Shown here: positions 50,688-62,400 of the stretch, piece by piece
Layout of the letters: the number at the start of each line of letters is the position of its first letter
Numbering within the stretch: position 1 is the first letter of the stretch
Assembly: GCF_022267515.1 (NCBI RefSeq)
Contig: NZ_JAKFGB010000005.1
Location: 248,001 to 312,000 of the forward strand
Source: Rubinisphaera margarita
GTDB taxonomy: Bacteria; Planctomycetota; Planctomycetia; Planctomycetales; Planctomycetaceae
Direction: 5' to 3'
DNA length: 64,000 nt
Notes under the pieces: generated by a model
What the model was told of the DNA's origin: nothing
The model's input: only the letters and a program-made list of their open reading frames with translations
The model's database searches: none
Made by a program: the position numbers and the translations under genes

Positions 50688-51110
50688 TTATTCTTGCACG
50701 CGGGCCAGTTGCCGCCGCGTGGGAGCGACATCGGCCAGCGTCACACTGTTGAGGTATTCGAGCTGAATCCGTTCGGCTTCCGCCAGGATTCCCTTGAGTC
50801 GGCAAAAGGACTGGATGATGCAGACTTCATCGCGGGAAATGCAGTCGAGCAGATGCAGGTCTCCTTCAAACCTCTCGACCACCTCTCCCAGACGAATTTC
50901 TTCGGGAAGCGACGCCAGCTCGATTCCGCCGCCGATACCTCGAATACTGCGAACGTAACCGTAACGGGCCAGCAGATTCACGACCTTGGCGACATGATGG
51001 ACCGAGATGCCGAACAACTCCGCGACATCGGCCACCTTCGCCCGTTCTGTGCGGGTCGCCAGATACATGAGCGTCCTCAACGCGAAGTCCGTCTGCATCG
51101 TAAATTGCAT
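50688..51110 (-). CDS. nsrR: NsrR-type nitric-oxide-sensing repressor
   Basis: A 140-residue Rrf2 regulator with start ATG 51110 (MQFTMQTDFALRTLMYLA), chosen because the first 20 codons of the longer frame lack homology. Cys90, Cys97 and Cys103 (LDCISRDEVCIIQSFCRLKG) have the NsrR iron-sulfur cluster spacing. The helix-turn-helix is VADVAELFGISVHHVAKVVNLL and the wing GGIEL. An 11-1-11 NsrR-type site lies 22-44 bp upstream, consistent with autoregulation. It is divergent from the ScdA-like gene and upstream of the c-haem gene. Confidence 0.95.
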   Translation of the reverse strand: MQFTMQTDFALRTLMYLATRTERAKVADVAELFGISVHHVAKVVNLLARYGYVRSIRGIGGGIELASLPEEIRLGEVVERFEGDLHLLDCISRDEVCIIQSFCRLKGILAEAERIQLEYLNSVTLADVAPTRRQLARVQE

Positions 51111-51130
51111 GGATTGACCTGCTGTTACTG

Positions 51131-51155
51131 AAAGATGTATGGTTGATGCATCTTT
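51131..51155. promoter_or_regulatory. NsrR-type operator between nsrR and ScdA-like gene
   Basis: AAGATGTATGG, a T centre and TGATGCATCTT (51132-51154) form an 11-1-11 inverted repeat close to the known NsrR consensus (AAGATGYATTT on both arms). It lies between nsrR (start 51110) and the ScdA-like gene (start 51240), so NO would relieve repression of both. Assignment rests on the consensus and on the adjacent NsrR. Confidence 0.85.
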
Positions 51156-51239
51156 AAAAAATACTTTCACGGCCAGGTCCTGTCAACGTGCCGTTTTGTC
51201 GCAAGAGATCTGGAGAGTGTGGATACGGGAAGGCACCTG

Positions 51240-51443
51240 ATGAGGGAATCGCACCTCGATGAGCATGATTCGGTGTTTGACTGGCTGCTCGACGTTCCTC
51301 GCTCCCAGTCGGTGTTCGAACGTCACGGCATCGACTGCTCCTGCGGAGGCAAGTCGCTGCGTTATGTCTGCGAACAGGCTGGCGTTGACTGGCGGATGAT
51401 CGTGGCGGAAATCACTGCGTCGTCCGATCCGCCTTCCGCGTAG
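51240..51443 (+). CDS. Stand-alone ScdA_N (DUF542) domain protein
   Basis: A 67-residue protein consisting only of the N-terminal domain of iron-sulfur repair proteins ScdA/RIC/YtfE: SVFDWLLDVPRSQSVFERHG, then IDCSCGGKSLRYVCEQAGVD. The di-iron haemerythrin-like domain is absent. Cys33 and Cys35 match the usual Cys pair, though YCCGG is CSCGG here. The family repairs clusters damaged by NO. It is divergent from nsrR with the shared operator. ATG 51240 (GGGAAGG upstream) is preferred; GTG 51219 is possible. The di-haem protein follows on the same strand. Confidence 0.85.
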   Translation: MRESHLDEHDSVFDWLLDVPRSQSVFERHGIDCSCGGKSLRYVCEQAGVDWRMIVAEITASSDPPSA

Positions 51444-51618
51444 GCATTTGGTGCGAATCGACCGATCTGGAGGAATTCCTGAGGGAGAATCTCTGCAGAA
51501 AACTCCCCATATACAGAGGCGTTTTCCTCACTAGACTCGAAGGGAGAGCCCACTCCGAGCCGCCTTGAGACGTGATCAGCGGCGCGTCGGAGTTTCACCC
51601 GAGAACAGGGAGATTCCC

Positions 51619-53016
51619 ATGGGTCTGAAGAGACGCTCCGCGGTCATCACCGCTATTACTGTGGCAGTGACGGCCGCCGGTCCATCCACATTTGCTCAAC
51701 CGCCACTGAAGGGTGCGGAGAGCTTCATGCCGGTCGTCGTGCCCGATTTCGAGACGACCTTCAAAAAGGACAGCGAACAGAAAGCGAAGTTCGAGGAACG
51801 TCAACAGAGCCTGCTGCACGAACGATACATTCTTGAAGACAATCCTTCGGACGTCTGGATGTCCGGCAAACGAAAGAATGTGCAGCAGGGGATTCGCGTC
51901 AAACTCCCCGAGGGCGTCAGCTGGGACAAACTCGCCACCATGTCTCCCGACGAAATCCGCGAACAGGATCTTTTCCCGGCGGGCTTTCGGCCGCTGCCGC
52001 ACTCGAAGCATGAGATCGGCGGGATGGTGTTTCCACCCGATCAGATCAAAACGATTCGGGAAGCCGAAGGGCGGAATCTCGAACGGTTCGATACCTCGTT
52101 CGATTATCCCGATCATCTAACGCCGGAGTTCCCGCCGCCGATCTTCCTGTCGACGCATCCTGAACTGGGTGACGTCTCGCAGGGCAAAGTTCTGACGATC
52201 AAGAACTTCTACGAAATCATGAATGGCAAACTGACTCCCGTGCAGCTCGAAGGTCTTCGTCTGCTGTTGACCCCATTCCCCCAGCAGCAGTTCAACATGA
52301 CCGAAGACCGCAAGGTGAAGGAGCCCGAACTCGGCGTCACCTGTCTCGACTGTCACGTCAACGGGCACACCAATGCCACTTTCCATCTGAATCCCGATAC
52401 GCGGCCGCAGACGCATCGCTTTCGGATCGATACCGTCAGCCTGCGGGGGATGTTCAACCAGCAGATCCACGGCTCCAAGCGGTCGCTGCGATCGGTTGAA
52501 GACTTCACCGAGTTCGAACAGCGGACCGCCTACTTTGACGGCGATCACGTGACGGCTGCCAAGAAGGGCGTGCACCTGCCCGATCGCGCCAGTCAGGTCG
52601 CGATGATGGCGCAGATGCAGAACATGTTCGACTTCCCGCCTGCTCCGAAGCTCGACCGCTTCGGCAAGCTGATTCCTGAGAAGGCCTCAGATCTCGAACT
52701 CAAGGGGCAGGAGCTGTTCTTCGGCAAGGCCCGCTGTGCGGAGTGTCATTCCGGTCCGTTCTACCTCGATCACCAGATGCACGACTTGAAGGCGGAACGC
52801 TTCTATGAGCCGAAGACAGTTAACGCCAAGTACGAAGCGGCTGAAGGACCGATCAAGACTTTCACCCTGCGAGGGATCAAAGATTCGCCCCCTTATCTGC
52901 ACGACGGCCGTCTGCTCACGCTCGAAGATACAGTCGAGTTCTTCAACCTTGTAACCGGCGTAAACCTCACCGCGGAAGAGAAGAAAGCCCTCGTCGCCTT
53001 CATGCGCTGCCTGTAA
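51619..53016 (+). CDS. Secreted di-haem cytochrome, peroxidase-like
   Basis: A 465-residue exported protein (start ATG 51619, signal peptide SAVITAITVAVTAAGPSTFA) with two c-type haem motifs: CLDCH at 242-246 and CAECH at 373-377. The second half (LKGQELFFGKARCAECHSGPFY, FTLRGIKDSPPYLHDGRLLTLEDTVEFFNLVTGVNL) resembles the cytochrome c peroxidase/MauG C-terminal domain; the N-terminal half is unlike standard CcpA. It follows the ScdA-like gene after 175 bp. A role in peroxide or nitrosative defence is inferred from the NsrR context. Confidence 0.85.
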   Translation: MGLKRRSAVITAITVAVTAAGPSTFAQPPLKGAESFMPVVVPDFETTFKKDSEQKAKFEERQQSLLHERYILEDNPSDVWMSGKRKNVQQGIRVKLPEGVSWDKLATMSPDEIREQDLFPAGFRPLPHSKHEIGGMVFPPDQIKTIREAEGRNLERFDTSFDYPDHLTPEFPPPIFLSTHPELGDVSQGKVLTIKNFYEIMNGKLTPVQLEGLRLLLTPFPQQQFNMTEDRKVKEPELGVTCLDCHVNGHTNATFHLNPDTRPQTHRFRIDTVSLRGMFNQQIHGSKRSLRSVEDFTEFEQRTAYFDGDHVTAAKKGVHLPDRASQVAMMAQMQNMFDFPPAPKLDRFGKLIPEKASDLELKGQELFFGKARCAECHSGPFYLDHQMHDLKAERFYEPKTVNAKYEAAEGPIKTFTLRGIKDSPPYLHDGRLLTLEDTVEFFNLVTGVNLTAEEKKALVAFMRCL

Positions 53017-53086
53017 CCGAACGTGACTCGCAACAGCGTCTCCTCGTGGTGGCCGAGACTCCCGAGTTAGTTGGAAAGCGTAGATC

Positions 53087-53116
53087 GGGTGGCCCCGAAA
53101 GATTCTTTCGGGGCGG
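53087..53116. repeat. GGGTGGCC hairpin family, copy 3
   Basis: GGGTGG then CCCCGAAAG-ATT-CTTTCGGGG (perfect 9-bp stem) then CGGCGCAGC. The flank is shared with copies 1 and 2 but the stem sequence is wholly different, which points to selection on structure. It is 71 bp after the di-haem gene. Confidence 0.7.
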
Positions 53117-53211
53117 CGCAGCCGCAGGCGAAGTGGGATTTATTGCAGCGAGTTTTCTGCCACTCAACGACTGTCTCATTATCGAGACATGTCATAAAGA
53201 CCTGGCGACGT

Positions 53212-53393
53212 AAGTTCCCTCGCCCCCGTGGGGGAGAGGGTTAGGGTGAGGGGGAATGCGGGTGACATGCTCCACGGGCCGTTGATTTTCATTTGTATGG
53301 AGTATCGCTGGTTGACCGCCCCCTCATCCGCCCTTCGGGCCTTCTGCTTCTGGCAGAGTTATCAAGCCGCTCCCCTGAAGGGGGCGAAGGGAC
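53212..53393 (-). repeat. MITE-like repeat, copy 2 (inverted)
   Basis: The reverse complement of copy 1 (35886-36052): the segment from GGCGGATGAGGGGGCGG through CTCCATACAAATG to CACCCTAACCCTCTCC agrees except for one base and a shorter C run. It carries an extra 15-25 bp near its right end. It lies in the 408-bp gap between the di-haem gene and the giant gene. Confidence 0.85.
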
Positions 53394-53424
53394 CCATTCG
53401 CAGGCGGCCCCGATGGGACGTCTT

Positions 53425-56400
53425 CTACGCGTGATCGAGCAGGGCGAACAGTTCCCCGGAGAAGAACTGTTCGTCTTCGGCTGTGAACTCGCGGGGAGTC
53501 AACTCCATCGCTGGCGGAGTCGACCCGGCGGGCTGAACATCGGGAAGCGGGCTGTCGGTGTTCTTTGTCCATCGCTTCAGGCTGGAGAGCGGTAAGGCTT
53601 CGTCGGACGCAACCAGAGGGGCTGGCGGTGGGGTCGGCGCATAGGCCCGGGGGGCGGCGTTTTCGTACTTCCAGTCGACGGTCGAACTCCAGCGGGCGAC
53701 CGACCGGTTGTCGAGTGTGCTGCCGTTCGACTCCGCGGACCACCAGTAGCCGGTCGAGGCGCGACCGAGAATATCGGCCAGGCCATCGCCGTTGGTGTCG
53801 CCAACGAGAACCGAGCCGGCGATCGGAGCAAAGCTCCACCGTCCGGCGCTTACGGCTCGGAATCGGTTCGCTTCGGCCAGTCCGGTCCACCAGACGCCGC
53901 TGCCCATCAGCGCAGCGATGTCGGTTTTCAGGTCCCCGTCGAAATCTCCCACGACCGTTGCCTGCAGACCGGTGCTGAACTTCCACTGACCCCAGTTCTC
54001 GGTCACGAATGCAGTGCCTGTCGACAGGCCAACGGTCCAGTCGCGGAAATCGCCTGAGCCGAGCAGCCCGATGACATCCGCCATGCCGTTGCCGTCGAAG
54101 TCGCCGACCATGAATTCATCGGCACCCGAAGACAGATCCCAGGTGGCCCACTTCGTGCTGATGAATCGATCGTTCGTCGACAGCGCGAGCCGCCAGTCGC
54201 CGGTGGGAGTCAGAATCGCCAGATCGGCTCCATCGACGCCGTCGAAGTTCCCGACAAGCACGGTTTCAATCGCGAAGTAGTCAGACAGCGTGGCCCATCG
54301 GCCGGCGGAGACGAACGAACTTCCCGTCGAGCGGCCGACCCACCAGTTCCCCTGATCGCTCCCGGTCGACTTGAACAGGCCGACCAGGTCATCGCGGCCG
54401 TCGTTGTCGAAGTCACCAACGTGGACTTCCTTCACATCGTCGGTCCGCCAGGTGGTCCACAATTCGTAGGTGAACGACTTGTCCGGCTGCGCCAGTCCGA
54501 CACGCCAGTCTCCGTTCGGCAACCAGCCGGCGATATCTTCGAGCCCGTCTCCGTTGAAGTCGCCATAAAGGACCTGAAGCAGATCGGTTGTCGGCCAGCG
54601 GGCCCAGTGGCTCGTTGTGTACTCGCCGTCGCTGCCAGCCGTAGAAACCCACCAGTTGCCGTTGTTGTAGCCAATGATCGACGATGTCGATTCCGGGACG
54701 GGCGGCACATCGGGAACAGGAAGGAGAACGATATCGTTGCCATCCCCGCCCACATAGGTGATCGTGAACTCTTCGCCCCCCACGGTCACAGGGGTTCCTT
54801 CAGGGAGACCGGTGAAGTTTCCGAGGATTGCATCGGTTCCATCGTTGTCGAACAGGAGATGGCTGCTCTCGCCAGTCGGCGTGAACTGCGTATCGTCGAG
54901 CGTGAGTGTGCTTCCAGTCAGAGAGAGCGTGCCACTGACGAGCATCGGATCGAACTCGGTGGTCGATCTCGTGCTGGCGAGCCGCAGCGTAATGTTCGCC
55001 CCATTGGTAAACGATACTCCCTGCGCGGCCTGCAGAGCGATCGAATCGACCAGACCGACGAGACTCGAATTGTCGAACAGAATCCCGGAACCGGCCGCGT
55101 TGCCGATTCCGGTCAGAGTGATGGCCGCCAGTGAGATCGACTCCAGAGACGCTCCATTCTGCACCACGAGGCCATGACTGCTGCCGCTGTCGCCCCCCGT
55201 CCCGGAGATGGTGATCGCACCGTTGATCGACGAAACCGCCCCGCCGTCAATCAGCACTCCGGTCGACTCTCCGGTAGCCGTCCCGGCGGCATTCCCGCTG
55301 ATGGTCAGTGCTCCGTGGACCGTCGAAAGGCTGCCGCTGCTGGCGATGGTGGCAGACGTCACGGCGTCGACAGAAATCGATCCCGAGCCTGGCGTTGTCA
55401 CTCCGGCACCAACAACGATCGTATCACCCGACAGCAGGATCGCTCCGCCATAGTCGTGTTCCACCGCGTCATCGATTCGCAACTCCCCAGCAGCAGCGAT
55501 TGTGAATGCCGCCGGATTGCTGAAGTACGAACGGATCCCCGTCAGAGCGGGAACGGAATCAGCGGTTCCGATCGCGCCGACGGTCATGTTGTCGGCGTGT
55601 CGCAGATTGATTACCCCGTTGCCGGTCGAAGCGGCAACGATCGTCGCAGCGTCCCCAACGGGCGTGGCCAGGTCCAGAAACGAGCTGGCTCCGACGGTCG
55701 TTCTCGCCTGAGCGGAAATCGCTCCGGCAATAATGTCTGTCGCAGTGTCTCCGGAACCATCGACAATCGCACCTTCTGAGAGCAGACGCACAACACCGCC
55801 GGCGGACGTGGAGATCAGACCGTTAAGCGTCAGCGGACTCCCTGAAGCGAAGTTTCGCAGACTCACCCGTCCCGCGATTCCGCCCGCACCGGCATCTGCG
55901 GTGATGTCGTTGGCGGCGATCTCTCCTCCCGTGGCCCCGGGGCCGACGTTACGAATGAAGATGTGGCCACCGTCGCTTGCCGTGCCCGCACCCGTCGTAT
56001 GAATCGCACCGCTGAGCAGGATCGTCCCGTCGGCGAAGATATCAACCGCCCCGGAAGCCTCTCCCGCGACCCCGGCCGTCGTTGTGATCGAACCAGCCGA
56101 TGTCGAACTGATCTGGCTTTCGCTGTGAAGTGTGACGTCGCCGCCCAGAGTCGCGATACCAGCTTCGATCGTGATTGTTCCGCCCGTCTCGACGGTCAGG
56201 TTTCCTCCGCCGGTCGAGAGGATGTTCGTCGTAAACGAAACGCTGTCCTTCTGGCCGGCAATGTTATCTCCCAGAATCGAGACGTCAGCCGCGAAAGTGG
56301 AGTCGAGGCCGGAGACGATCACCGTATCCGCCCCGCTGCCAGTGGTGGTGTTGACCGTGAGGCTGGCGGTCGGATTGCTGAATGTGACCGCGTTGCCGGG

Positions 56401-59400
56401 CGTGGAATCAAGCAGCGATTCTCCATCGGCGACATCGGCATCGTCGCTGAGGGAAATACTCTCGGCTGGTCTGTTGAACCAGAAGGTCCGATTCTGCACC
56501 GACACCCGATCGCTTATCGGCTCGATGCCGTCGTAGGTGACAACAGCTCCGTCGTAGCTGATCTGCCCATCGGTCGTATTCAGGAAGGTCTGGACAACAT
56601 TCGTGTACGACCCGCCGGAAACATTCAGGGAATCACCAGTCGCGGTGGTTTGGGAGCCGCCGTGCAGATCAATCGCCACGGAGGGAGCAAACAGATCGAC
56701 GGTATCATCCCCGGCATCGCCCCAGATCTCCGGATTCGTCCCGGCTGCTGCCGCGTTGAGGGTCAGTTCGTCATCGCCGGCATTGCCATGAATGGCGAGA
56801 ACAAGAGCCACGATGTTCTGCACGAGAACCGTATCGGCATCGTCTCCCCCCGAGATGCTCAGCCCGGAGTTTACTCCCGCTCCGGTGTTGAGCACTTCGA
56901 ACTGATCGCTTCCCGCTTCCCCGTTGAGGAAGAGCAGGGCATTGCTGCCCGAGGTCGTCAGCAGAAACTCATCGGCTCCTCCACCAGCGTTGACGGTCAG
57001 AACAGAATCATCGCCGGTGGTCGTGATGTCGATAACGTCGGCAGCCCCGCCGGCCGTGATCTCCGTTGCGGTTCCATTGGAAAGGGACGCGACATTGATT
57101 GTGCTCGCCGTCGTCGAACTCGTCTCGACCGCGAGTTGCTCGAACGTCTGGAAGGCGATCATCCCCCAGCCCGTCCGGGTCGTGGTCGTTGAAGAGAGAT
57201 CGTACGTCGATTCGGAAACAGACGCCGCATCGAGAATCAGCAACTGATCTCCGACTGTGGTACTGACCGTCGCCATGCTTCCGCGCGCTGTGATGCTGGC
57301 AGACGTTGTAGCGATTCCATTCGTATCGCCAGCGACATCGACGTCGCCGAAGATCCGACTCAGTCGAACGGTGTCGTTATCGGCTCCGCCGCTGATCTCT
57401 GTATTCGTTCCCGCCGAGGTTTCCAGGAAGGTGATCGAATCGAGCCCGCTTCCCGTACTCAGGTCAAACACCAGAGCATCGAGGGTTGTCACGTTGACCG
57501 TATCGGCGTCAGGCCCACTGTCGATCTGCAGTCCGCTGCTGACGCCTGACCCAGTTCCGGCGATCGAAATCTGGTCTTCACCAGCGGCGGAATTCAGGAA
57601 CGTGAGTGAGTTCGCTCCTGTCGTCGTGATATCGATCGAATTCCCCGCTTCGGCGGAGTTGATTGTGAAGACGGAACCCTCTCCAGTGGTCTGCACATCG
57701 ATATCATCGGCTGCCGATCCGGTCGTGACTTCAACAGCTGTTGAGGCGGCGGTCGACTGGATATCAATGTCACTGGCCGCGGTCGCGCTCGCTTCGAGCT
57801 GGATCTGTTCGAGCGTGTCGTACGTCAGCGTTCCCCAGTCGGTCCGGGTGAAGGTGCTCGCCGTCAACGTGTAGGTCTCCGCAGTCGTGGAGCCGGAATC
57901 GAGGATGCTCAGTCGATCTCCGCTCGGCAGATTCAGGGCGGCATCAACGCCCCGGGCGGAAATCATATAATTGTCGGCCAGCATCGAGTTGTTGCCGCCA
58001 TGCAGGCTGATATCAACAGTCGGCGCCATCAGCGTGAACACGTCGTCTCCGTCGCCGCCATCGAGCTCGGGGTTCGTGTCGGTTGCGGTGCCGAGAAGGG
58101 AAATCGCATCATTCCCGCCATCGCCATTCAGATGAAGAACACGGGCGCTTAAATGTTGCACGGCGAGCGTGTCGCCTTCCGATCCGCCCTGAATCTGCAG
58201 GCCAGAGCTCAAGCCCGAGCCAGTGCCGGTCACCTGAATGAGATCGGCTCCAGCCTGTCCGTTCAGGAAGAGCAATGCGTCGGTTCCGGTTGTGACGACA
58301 TCGATCATGTCAGCCCCTTCACCGGAGTTGACTGTGACGACCGAATCGGCTGCGGTCGTCGCAATGTCGATATCGTCGCTGTCGGTGCCCGTCGTCAAAC
58401 TGAACGTGAGAGCCGAGAGAGCAGAGGTCAGTTCGACGCTGCTGGCGTCGGTGAAGCTCGTTGTCAGATGCAATCCCTCGATGCCGCTGGTGGCGATCGT
58501 TCCGCCGCCGGTGCGTACGACTGTGCCGCCGCTCAATGCGTAATCTGCTCCGGCTGTCGCAGAGTCGAGGATATTCACGACGTCGCCGATCGTCTGGTTA
58601 CGGACAATCGTCGTCCCACGAGCAGAGACCTGAAACGGTGTCGTCGCAGCGGTATGGCTGCCGCCCGCGATGTCGATCGAAGTGGTGGACGAGGTGATGT
58701 TGAACGTGTCATCTCCGTCGCCGCCGCTCAGTTCCGGATGCGACGTCGCGGCGGAGGCGGTGAGCGTGATGACATCAGCTCCGGCGTCTCCGGCGACATT
58801 CAGCACATGCCCGTCGAACTGCTGCACGGTGATGGTGTCGGTATCGGTTCCTCCCGAAATCTGCAATCCGTTCTGATTGCCTGAACCGGTGCCGGTCACG
58901 TCGATTGTGTCCTCACCCTCTTCGCCATTGAGATAGAGTAGTGAGGCGTCGGCCGTCGTTGTGACATTGAACTGATCATTGCCCATCCCGGCATCGATCG
59001 TCAGGACGGAGGCCAGGCCCATGTCGACGACGTTGATGATGTCCGCTTCGTTCCCGGCAATCACGGTCGCGGTCGAACTGGCGGACAGCGAGTTGATGTT
59101 GATCGTGCTCGATTTCGTCTGGCTCGTTTCCAGTCGAAGCTGTTCCGTCTGGTTGTAGGTAATCGATCCCCACGAATCGCGGGTGAGTGTCGTGCTGCCC
59201 AGAGTGTAAGTCGCTTCGTCGGTGGAAGTCGCATCGAGAACGGTGAGTTGATCCCCATCGATCTGATCGAACTGCAACATCGTGTCCCGGGCGGAGATCT
59301 GATGAGACGTGGTTGCAGTGCCGTTCGATCCTCCGTCGACGTTGAGAGCGCCGAGAATGCTCGCGAGCGTAAACGTGTCGTCCCCGTCGTTTCCGTTTAG

Positions 59401-62400
59401 TTCTGTGTGCGAACCGGCCGCCGTTTGCGAGACTGTTATCGAATCGTGATCATTGCCTCCGCTGACGAACAGGGCGTGTCCGTCGAAGTTGTCGATGCGG
59501 ATGATGTCGTTGCCCGCATCGCCGTTGATGGAGAGGCCGGTCATCATCCCGGCTCCCGTGTCCTGCACCGTAATCTGATCCGCTGCCGCGCCGCCGTTGA
59601 GGAAGACCATCGAATTCGCGGCTGTGTCGGCGACATCAATCGTATTCGTGCCTCCACCTGAGTTGATGGTCAACGCGGTGTTCATCGCCAGAGCCGTGAC
59701 GTCGATATCGTCTTCCGCCGAGCCGGTCGTCACCGTCACGGCGAGACTGGTCGGAACGAGAGTGAGATCGACATCGGCTGCAGTCGTCGCTCCGGTTTCA
59801 ACGAACAGCCGTTCGAGCGAAGTGAAGGCGATCGTTCCCCAGCCGGTTCGCGTGAAGGTTTCGCCATCGAGCGTGTAGGTCTCTTCGGTCGAGGTGGTCG
59901 ACTCGATGATGTTGAGTCGATCCCCGTCGGACAGGGTCAGAGAAGCGGTCTGGCTGCGGACAGTGATCGAGTAGTCCGTCGTCGCCGATGAGTGGGTTCC
60001 GCCATCGATATCAATCGAAACGGGAGCTTCGTTGATGTTGAAGGTGTCGTCTCCTTCGCCACCATGGAGTTCCGGATTCGTGCCGAGCGAAAGTGTCCCC
60101 AGCGTGATCGTATCGTCGCCTGCATCTCCCTGAATCAGAAGGGTGAGGGCATCGAGATTCTGCACGTCGATCGTGTCGACATCGACCCCGCCGGAGATGT
60201 GCACGCCGGAGTTCGCGTCCGCGCCGGTGTCAAGAACGGTGATCGCATCCAGCCCCGCACCACCGTTCAGAAAGAGGAGCGAACTGGTTCCGGAGGTCGT
60301 GACATTGATGGTGTCGTCTTCGTCGCCTGCGTTGACGATCACAACAGAGCCATCCGCGGTGGCCGCGATATCGATCTGATCGGCTGCCGTCCCGGTCGTG
60401 ATCGTGAAAACGCCAACATCAACTGCAGCGGTCACATCGACAATCCCGGCTGCCGTCCCGCTCGTCTGCAGCGTCATCGTTTCCACAGTGTCAAAGCTGA
60501 TTGTTCCCCCGCTGTCGCGGACGACGGTGGAACCGGCGACGGTGTAAGTCGTCGCGGCCGAGGCATCGCCATCGAGAATGTTGAGGGTGTCGCCGACTTC
60601 AGGAGTCAACGTGGCAGTTGCAGAGCGAGCCGTGATCGAGAAGCTGTCGGTTGTTGAGAGCTGCCCGTTGCCGCGAATGCGAATCGACGCCGTGTCTGAG
60701 GTCACGTTGAAGATGTCATTGCCATCTCCGCCCAGAAAATCGGGAGCGGAATCAACTGCCGCGGCCAGCAGCGAGATCTGATCGTTCCCGCCATCCCCGG
60801 ATATCAGCAAAGGCAGGCCGGCGAAGTTCTGCACTTCGATCTCGTCGTTGTCCGCCCCGCCAGAAATCTGCAGACCGCTGGTCGCACCGGCTCCGGAGTC
60901 GACGACGGTGATCGCATCGTCTCCGTCCTCTCCATGCAGCCAGGTCAACGAGGAACTGTGCGTGCTGTGCACCTGAAGCGTATCGGCATCGGCTCCCGCG
61001 AGAACGACCAGGACACTGTCCGCGCCTGTGGTCGTGACGTCGATCGTGTCGGCGGCTGCTCCTGCAACGATTGTCGTGACGACGCTGGCGGCTGTGTTCG
61101 AAATGTCGATATCACTCGACTCGGTTCCGCTTGTCTGCAATTCGAGCCGCTCGATCGTGTTGTAGTCGATCGTCCCGGCTCCCGACCGTGTCACCGTCGT
61201 CGGGGTGAGTGTGTAGGTCGACATCGAAGCGTGACCGGCATCAAGAATATTCAGCAGGTCTCCGTCAGTCATCGAGAGCGAAGCCGTGCCCCCGGTGGCG
61301 ACAATGTCATAGTTCGTCGCGGTGGTTTCGTGGTCCTCACCCGAGATGGTCAGACTTCCTGAAACGAGCCCCACATTGAAAATGTCATCCCCGGTGCCGC
61401 CGAGGAACTCAGTGTGTGAACCGGCAGCCGTTGCGGTGATCTCCAGAGTGTCATCGCCGCCATCGCCGTCGACGTGCAAGGTGAATCCATCGAAGTTCTG
61501 GACCGTCAACTGGTCCGCATCGTCGCCGCCTAAAATTTGCAGACCGTTGGAAGAGCCCGTTCCGGTGTCGAGGACCGTCACTGCATCTTCGCCCGCTTCG
61601 CCATTCAGAAAGACGAGGGAGGTGTCTGCGGTCGTGACCACATCGATGGTGTCGTTCCCGCCGCCGGCATTGACGGTAAAGATTGCGTTCTCGGCTGTGG
61701 TGCTGATGTCGATGTCGTCGCTCTCGGAACCGGTGTTGATCCAGGTAGAGAGCCCAGCTGTAATCGAAGTGACGGCAACATTGGTGGTCGCGGTGTCGCT
61801 CGTGTCGAGATGGAACTGTTCCAGGGTGTCGAACGTAATCGCATCCCATCCACTGCGGTTGATTGCCGTGCTGGTGAGTGTAAAGGTCTCTTCAGTTGTC
61901 GTGGTCGAATCGTCGATGTTGAGGCGATCGCCGAGGGTCCAGTCGAGAGAAGCGTTCTGGCCGCGGGCGGCTACGGTCGCCGATGTCATCTGGGTGAGAT
62001 TCGCGCCGCCATGGATATCAACCGGAGAAGCGGCCTGCTCAAGATTGAAGGTGTCGTTGCCGTTCCCGCCGAAAAGTTCCGTGTCGCTGCTGATAGAGAG
62101 TGTGCCGAGTGAGATCTGATCGTCACCATCTCCTCCCTCGACTCGCAGGGCAGCGGCATTCAGACTCTCGATGTTGATGGTATCACCGCCGCCACTACCG
62201 AGAATCTGCACGCCGGAACTGGCTCCCGATCCCGTGTCGGAGATCGTGATCATGTCCTGCGCCGCTCCGCCGTCAATAAAGAGCAGGGAATCGTCGCCCG
62301 TGTTGACGACATGGATGGTATCCGCGGAACCACGCGAGTTGACCTGCGTGACGGAGCCAGCGCCTGAATCGGAGATCGTGATCGAGTCGGCGTTTGAACC

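Noticed and set aside
53017..53424. CRISPR-like repeats near the MITE-like element
   Set aside because: The repetition is one inverted copy and one hairpin, with no regular repeat-spacer pattern; no cas genes exist in the window.
55963..57192. 409-codon plus-strand frame inside the giant gene, and similar long antisense frames
   Set aside because: They are complements of the repeat-coding strand; stop-free antisense frames are expected in this G+C-rich Asp/Thr/Gly repeat sequence.
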